A program made the translations under genes and the position numbers. From an uncultured Collinsella sp. (GTDB lineage: Bacteria; Actinomycetota; Coriobacteriia; Coriobacteriales; Coriobacteriaceae), in NCBI GenBank assembly GCA_937943045.1, contig CALEBN010000066.1:1-64000 (forward strand): a stretch of DNA of 64,000 nt. The letters are read 5' to 3'. Positions 59,481 to 64,000 of this stretch are shown one piece after another (the first letter of the stretch is position 1; the number at the start of each line of letters is the position of its first letter). Under the pieces are notes generated by a model. The model made no database searches. It was not told the origin of the DNA and was given only the letters and a program-made list of their open reading frames with translations.

Positions 59481-61628
59481 ATGGATCTTATCGCCCAGCT
59501 CGCCCGCGAGCTCAACCTTAAGGCTGACAACATCGAGGCAGCCGTCAAGCTCATCGACGAGGGCAATACCATTCCCTTTATCTCGCGCTACCGCAAGGAA
59601 GCAACGGGCGGCATGGACGACGTCGCCCTGCGTGCGCTCGACGAGCGCCTGTCCTACCTGCGCAATCTTGAGCAGCGCAAGGAGGACGTCATCCTGCTCA
59701 TCGACGCCCAGGGCAAACTCACGCCCGAACTCGAGCAGCAGATTCGCGAGGCCACGCAGCTCCAGCGTGTCGAGGACCTCTACAAGCCCTACCGCAAAAA
59801 GCGCATGACCCGCGCACAGAAGGCCCGCGAGGCAGGCCTGGAGCCGCTTGCCAACATGATCATCATGCAGGCCTCGGCCAAGGGCAGCGCGCTCGACGCC
59901 GCCGCGGCATACGTCAACGAGGAAGCCGGCTTCGACACGCCCGAGAAGGCGCTCGCCGGCGCCGCCGACATCGTGGCCGAGACGGTAGCCGAGGACCCGG
60001 AGAACGTCGCCGACCTGCGCGCCTTTACACAAAACACCGCCGATATCGTCGTCGAGGCCACCGATCCCACCGAGAAGACTCCCTACGAGCCGTACTACAG
60101 CTATGACGAGCCACTGCGCCGTATACCCAACCACCGCGTGCTGGCTATCGACCGCGGTGAACGCGAGGGCAAGCTCCGCGTGCGCGTAAACGTCGACGGC
60201 GCTGCCGCCACGGCACGCCTTGGAAGCCGTTGGCCCCGCCGTCAGGGCGTGTTTGCCCCCATCTTCGATGCCGCCATCGCCGACGGCTACAAGCGCCTCA
60301 TGGCCCCCTCGCTGGAGCGCGAGGCCCGCGCCAAACTCACCGTTCGCGCCCAGACCGAGGCCATCAACGTCTTTGCCAAGAATCTCGAGGGTCTACTCTC
60401 GGCACGCCCCGTGCGAGGCGCCCGCGTGCTCGCGCTCGACCCGGGCTACCGCACCGGCTGCAAGGTCGCCGTCATGGACGAGACCGGCAAGCTGCTCGAC
60501 CACGGCGTGGTCTACCCCACCAAACCGCGCCACGACGTCGCCGGCACTAAGCGCGAGCTCGCCCGCCTCGTCAAGAAGGACGACGTCAACACCATAGTCA
60601 TCGGCAACGGCACCGCCAGCCGTGAGACCGAGGAAGTCGTCTCGGAGTTCATCGCCGAGCAGGCGCCTGGGCTGCGATACACCATCGTCAACGAGGCCGG
60701 CGCGTCGGTGTACTCCGCCTCCGAGCTCGCCAGCCAGGAATACCCCGACCTGGACGTCACCGTGCGTGGCGCCATGAGCCTGGGCCGTCGCCTGCAAGAC
60801 CCGCTGGCAGAGCTCGTCAAGATTCCGCCCCAGTCCATCGGCGTTGGCCAGTACCAGCACGACCTTGACCAGGCCGAGCTTTCACGCACCCTGGGCCACG
60901 TGGTGGAGGACGTCGTCAACCGCGTGGGCGTCGACGTCAACACCGCGAGTGCGAGCCTGCTGGGCTACGTGTCGGGCATCACGCCGAGCGTTGCCAAAAA
61001 CATCGTGGCCTACCGCGAGGAACACGGCGCCTTTACCGATCGCCGCCAGCTCAAGAAGGTCCCCAAGTTGGGGCCCAAGGCATATCTCAACGCCGCGGGT
61101 TTCCTGCGCATCAGCGGCGGCAAGAACCCGCTCGACGCGACAAGCGTCCACCCTGAGAGCTACGAGGTGGCCACAACCGTCCTGGAGCGCGCAGGCGTTA
61201 AAGCCAGCGAGCTCAGCCGCGGCGGCGTGCCCGACATCGAGCGCCGTCTGGGCAGCATCTCGGCGCTGGCAAGCGACCTGGACTGCGGCACCCTCACGCT
61301 CATCGACATTGTCAACGAGCTCAAGAAGCCCGGTCGCGACCCGCGCGACGACGCGCCCGAGGTGGTCTTTAGCCGCTCAGCGCTTTCCATCGACGACCTG
61401 GAACCCGGCATGGAGCTCAAGGGCACGGTGCGCAACGTTGTGGACTTTGGCGCCTTCGTCGACGTGGGCGTGCACCAGGACGGCCTCGTGCACATCTCCA
61501 AGCTGGCCAACCGCTTTGTCAAGCACCCGAGCGACGTGGTGCGCGTCGGCGATACGGTCAAGGTGTGGGTCGAGAAGGTTGATCGCGACCGCAAAAAGAT
61601 CTCCCTCACCATGGTGCAGGGCAAATAA
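59481..61628 (+). CDS. tex: Tex-family RNA-binding protein
   Basis: About 715 aa: helical N-terminal domain (PFISRYRKEATGGMDDVALR), YqgF/RNase H-like domain (VLALDPGYRTGCKVAVMD), helix-hairpin-helix pair (NTASASLLGYVSGI) and a C-terminal S1 domain (GMELKGTVRNVVDFGAFVDVGVHQDGLVHIS). It is a transcription-linked nucleic-acid-binding protein. ATG at 59481 follows AAGGAG. The frame is open further upstream, but this is the family start. Confidence 0.95.
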   Translation: MDLIAQLARELNLKADNIEAAVKLIDEGNTIPFISRYRKEATGGMDDVALRALDERLSYLRNLEQRKEDVILLIDAQGKLTPELEQQIREATQLQRVEDLYKPYRKKRMTRAQKAREAGLEPLANMIIMQASAKGSALDAAAAYVNEEAGFDTPEKALAGAADIVAETVAEDPENVADLRAFTQNTADIVVEATDPTEKTPYEPYYSYDEPLRRIPNHRVLAIDRGEREGKLRVRVNVDGAAATARLGSRWPRRQGVFAPIFDAAIADGYKRLMAPSLEREARAKLTVRAQTEAINVFAKNLEGLLSARPVRGARVLALDPGYRTGCKVAVMDETGKLLDHGVVYPTKPRHDVAGTKRELARLVKKDDVNTIVIGNGTASRETEEVVSEFIAEQAPGLRYTIVNEAGASVYSASELASQEYPDLDVTVRGAMSLGRRLQDPLAELVKIPPQSIGVGQYQHDLDQAELSRTLGHVVEDVVNRVGVDVNTASASLLGYVSGITPSVAKNIVAYREEHGAFTDRRQLKKVPKLGPKAYLNAAGFLRISGGKNPLDATSVHPESYEVATTVLERAGVKASELSRGGVPDIERRLGSISALASDLDCGTLTLIDIVNELKKPGRDPRDDAPEVVFSRSALSIDDLEPGMELKGTVRNVVDFGAFVDVGVHQDGLVHISKLANRFVKHPSDVVRVGDTVKVWVEKVDRDRKKISLTMVQGK

Positions 61629-61639
61629 TCCGGCATGAA

Positions 61640-61675
61640 AATCGGACAAACAAGCCCAGGCTCGTTTGTCCGATT
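61640..61675 (+). repeat. Hairpin after tex, related to the GACAAAGG group
   Basis: AATCGGACAAAC and GTTTGTCCGATT form a perfect 12-bp stem. No T tract follows. It may act as a 3'-end stabiliser or factor-assisted terminator. Confidence 0.65.
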
Positions 61676-61703
61676 AACAGGCACATCTCCGTACACACCA
61701 CAA

Positions 61704-61738
61704 CAAAAAGGTGCCGCCCATCAAAGAGGCGGCACCAA
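61704..61738 (-). terminator. Terminator of the transaldolase-like gene
   Basis: GGTGCCGCC/GGCGGCACC 9-bp stem followed on the minus strand by TTTTTG. Confidence 0.75.
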
Positions 61739-61785
61739 CAAAGTCTCATTCAGCTCAGAACCTACTGACAAGCTCGTGCCGGCAG

Positions 61786-61855
61786 CCCCGGCCTTCCCTT
61801 TCCCTAGCGCGACCCTCGCAAAGCGCGTGAGCGATAGGGAAAGGGAAGGCCGGGG
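61786..61855. repeat. Perfect 21-bp-arm hairpin
   Basis: Arms 61786-61806 and 61835-61855 (starting CCCCGGCCTTCCC) are exact reverse complements, with a 28-base loop that can itself pair GCGC/GCGC. It lies between the terminator and the transaldolase-like stop codon. Confidence 0.8.
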
Positions 61856-61886
61856 CGAACAGCCCACGGCGCAGCCAGTGTTCGCC

Positions 61887-62591
61887 CTACGGCAGGATAT
61901 GAAAGCCCAAAGCGGCGATATCCTTGGCAAAACCGCGCACGGTGTCGAGCGAGATCTCGTACGGGTCGCGGCCGATGTTCTTGCGCTTGGCCAGGATGCT
62001 GTTAGGCACCGTGATGATCTGGCAACCGCAGGCTTCGGCCTGGTAGATGTTGATGAGCTCGCGCGTGGATGCCCACAGGACCTCGCAGTTGGGCTTGACG
62101 GCGGCCTTCTTGACCGACTCCGTCACAAACGGAATGGGATCGACGCCGGTATCGGCGATACGGCCGGCAAAGAGCGAGATGATAGACGGCGTCTCGGCGT
62201 CAACGGCCTCGACCATCTCATCGACCTGCTCGGGCGTAAAGATGGTAGTGACGTTGACCTTGATGCCGTCGGCCGAAAGCTTGCGGACCAGCCCGGCGGT
62301 GGACTCGCCCTTGGTGGTCACGCACGGAATCTTGACGTAGACGTTGTCGGCCCAGGTAGCGATCTCGCGCGCCTCAACCTCCATGGTCTCGGTGTCGTCG
62401 GCAAAGACCTCAAACGAGACGGACACATCGGTGATGTGGGCCAGGACCTCCTTGGCAAACGCGCGGTAATCCGTCACGCCGCCCTTCTTCATAAGGGACG
62501 GGTTGGTCGTGAAACCCTGAACGTTGCCGTTCTCGTACATGTCGAGCATGCCTTCGAGGTTTGCACCGTCAGCGAACACCTTGATTGCCAT
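61887..62591 (-). CDS. Transaldolase-like / fructose-6-phosphate aldolase family protein
   Basis: About 234 aa, the size of the small TalC/Fsa class. The Schiff-base Lys is in VYVKIPCVTT, with N-terminal FADGANLEGM, TTNPSLMKK and C-terminal ASTRELINIYQAEACGCQIITVP. A typical fructose-6-phosphate aldolase begins with IDTA, so the FADGAN variant may mark a different substrate. ATG at 62591 has AAAGGAA upstream. Confidence 0.85.
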   Translation of the reverse strand: MAIKVFADGANLEGMLDMYENGNVQGFTTNPSLMKKGGVTDYRAFAKEVLAHITDVSVSFEVFADDTETMEVEAREIATWADNVYVKIPCVTTKGESTAGLVRKLSADGIKVNVTTIFTPEQVDEMVEAVDAETPSIISLFAGRIADTGVDPIPFVTESVKKAAVKPNCEVLWASTRELINIYQAEACGCQIITVPNSILAKRKNIGRDPYEISLDTVRGFAKDIAALGFHILP

Positions 62592-62784
62592 CTGCCTGAT
62601 TCCTTTCGCTTGCACATGGGCGTTGAGCTGCTAAACACTTTACCTACGTTTATCAAGGCGTGAGCTGCGGGTTTTTATCTTCTCGGCGAACGGTATAAAC
62701 ACCTCAGTGTTTGGATTGATAAATCGATTGAGCATGCAAAAGCAAAGAGTCGCAGTTTGAGCAAACGTCAGAACGCGGGATTCA

Positions 62785-63612
62785 TTAGATGAGGCCGAAA
62801 TGCCGCATCGCTGTGACGGTGCCGTCGTGTGCGACATCGTCGGTCACGTAGTCGGCGACCGCCTTGACCTCAGGCATGGCGTTGCCCATGGCGACAGCCG
62901 TCTCGACCGCAGCGAGCATGCCCAGGTCGTTACCCGAATCGCCGAAGCCAAAGGTGCGCGCGTTGCCGGTGCGACCCAGGTATTCCAGCGCTCGCGCCAC
63001 GCCCACGCCCTTGTCGATGCCCTTGGGGCTCAGCTCGCGATTCTGACCACCGGTGTTGCACAGCTCAAACTCGCGATCGATAAAGCCATCATCGTTGGCT
63101 ACGCGAGCCAGGTCGCTCGCGACGATGCCTACCTTGCCCACGCGCAGACGGCCGTCGACGCGCATTTCCTCGGTGCTGTGCACCACAGAAGTGCCGATCA
63201 GAGACGACTGCTCAACACCCTCGGGTTCCAGGGCAAAAGTAGCCACGTTGGTCTCGAAAAAGGCCTCAATCCCTGCCGCGGCCATACGGCGCGCAAGCTC
63301 CTCGATAACGTCCTCGTCAAAGCAGTCCTCGTGTACCACGCGTCCCTCGACCTCGAGCGTGGCTCCCGCCATGGCAACGATGCCCGCGGGGTCGAGCGCA
63401 CGCAAGCTGTCCGCGATGAGCCACAGGGGACGACCCGTGCAGATAAACGCCTTGTGCCCTGCATCGCGCAGTGCACGGAACGCCTCAACCACCGTCTGCG
63501 AGGGGCGAACCGCCGAAAAGTCCTTGTCGGTCATATTGTCCGGATCGAACGACGTCAGCGTGCCGTCCACGTCAAAAAAGAGCACAGCGGATTCGGGGCA
63601 CGCATCAATCAT
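62785..63612 (-). CDS. HAD-superfamily phosphatase, Cof type
   Basis: About 275 aa. Motif I FFDVDGTLTSF, motif II ICTGRP, and motif III/IV region KGVGVARALEYLG and FGDSGNDLGMLAAV. The cap sits between motifs II and III, as in Cof (class IIB). Members dephosphorylate sugar phosphates, FMN or phosphorylated vitamins. ATG at 63612 follows GAAAGGA. Confidence 0.88.
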   Translation of the reverse strand: MIDACPESAVLFFDVDGTLTSFDPDNMTDKDFSAVRPSQTVVEAFRALRDAGHKAFICTGRPLWLIADSLRALDPAGIVAMAGATLEVEGRVVHEDCFDEDVIEELARRMAAAGIEAFFETNVATFALEPEGVEQSSLIGTSVVHSTEEMRVDGRLRVGKVGIVASDLARVANDDGFIDREFELCNTGGQNRELSPKGIDKGVGVARALEYLGRTGNARTFGFGDSGNDLGMLAAVETAVAMGNAMPEVKAVADYVTDDVAHDGTVTAMRHFGLI

Positions 63613-63687
63613 ATGGGTTCCTTTCGGGGGCGAGAGCAAACGAAGTATTCATCATATAATGGAGCGACGCAACCAGAGAGGTCACCC

Positions 63688-64000
63688 ATGGAATTTTACG
63701 CAAGCTGCCCCGAGGGCTTTGAGTCCGCACTCGCCGACGAGCTTAAACGCCTCGGGCTTTCGCATGTCCGCCGCCTGAAGGGCCGCGCTACGTTTGAGGG
63801 CGAGCTTGAGCAGGGCTATCGCGCGTGCCTGTGGTCGCGCCTGGCGAGCCGTGTGTTCGTGGTACTCGGGCGCTTTGAGGCGCAGGATGCCGACGAGCTG
63901 TACGATAGCGTTTACAACATCGCCTGGGAGAGCATCGTCCGCCCCGGCGCCACCATCGCCATTACCGCCCGCGGCGTGACCGAGCATCTGCGCAACACGC
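63688..64000 (+). CDS. THUMP-domain rRNA methyltransferase (RlmL-like), N-terminal part
   Basis: First 104 codons, cut by the window end. MEFYASCPEGFESALADELKRLG and GRATFEGELEQGYRACLWSRLASRVF match the ferredoxin-like and THUMP start of class I SAM-dependent 23S rRNA guanine-N2 methyltransferases. The catalytic domain is outside the window. GAGAGGT precedes the ATG. Confidence 0.85.
   Translation, partial: MEFYASCPEGFESALADELKRLGLSHVRRLKGRATFEGELEQGYRACLWSRLASRVFVVLGRFEAQDADELYDSVYNIAWESIVRPGATIAITARGVTEHLRNT

Overview
The window looks like a chromosomal stretch of a gut Coriobacteriia, most probably Collinsella. This is inferred from the GC-rich genes, the order prfA-prmC-tsaC-upp-atpBEFHAGDC-murA, and the absence of any outer-membrane gene. 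No rRNA, tRNA or CRISPR array was found.

Layout. 0.15-7.2 kb: phosphohexomutase, homocysteine methyltransferase, a DtxR/MntR-type regulator divergent from peptidase T, an LCP cell-wall ligase and murA. 7.3-14.2 kb: the whole F1Fo ATP synthase operon on the minus strand. 14.4-21.3 kb: upp, glpK, tsaC, a hicAB toxin-antitoxin pair, prmC with an unusual acidic insert, and prfA. 21.7-30.3 kb: a broken transposase remnant, then an 8.2-kb gene for an LPXTG surface adhesin. The adhesin has fibro-slime and SpaA-like domains and about 13 pilin-type isopeptide repeats; a G7 tract and a short leader ORF sit at its 5' end. 30.5-37 kb: M20 peptidase, a polar amino-acid ABC transporter, an aldose-epimerase-like protein and an unknown membrane protein. 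37.2-38.5 kb: an MFS exporter.

38.5-47.9 kb is an AT-richer integrated island. It carries a tyrosine integrase, a serine resolvase with a likely res site, zinc-ribbon and lipoprotein cargo, and an unknown mobile-element protein. It sits in the 5' end of a low-molecular-weight phosphotyrosine phosphatase gene. A 93-bp diverged duplicate of that gene start marks the left end, and a third decayed copy at 39.97 kb suggests two elements arrived one after the other.

48-64 kb: the restored phosphatase gene, pdxY-like kinase, a MarR-controlled heterodimeric ABC exporter, a LysR-controlled catabolic cluster (SDR, MFS, Gfo/Idh/MocA), Tex, a transaldolase-like aldolase, a HAD phosphatase and the start of an RlmL-type rRNA methyltransferase.

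The most unusual non-gene content is repetitive. One family of about 150 bp has four copies sharing a two-hairpin fold with compensatory base changes, three of them touching a stop codon. A second family is short hairpins with GACAAAGG arms. A third is an inverted-repeat element with a CCGCAGGTAG core that also occurs at the island's right end.
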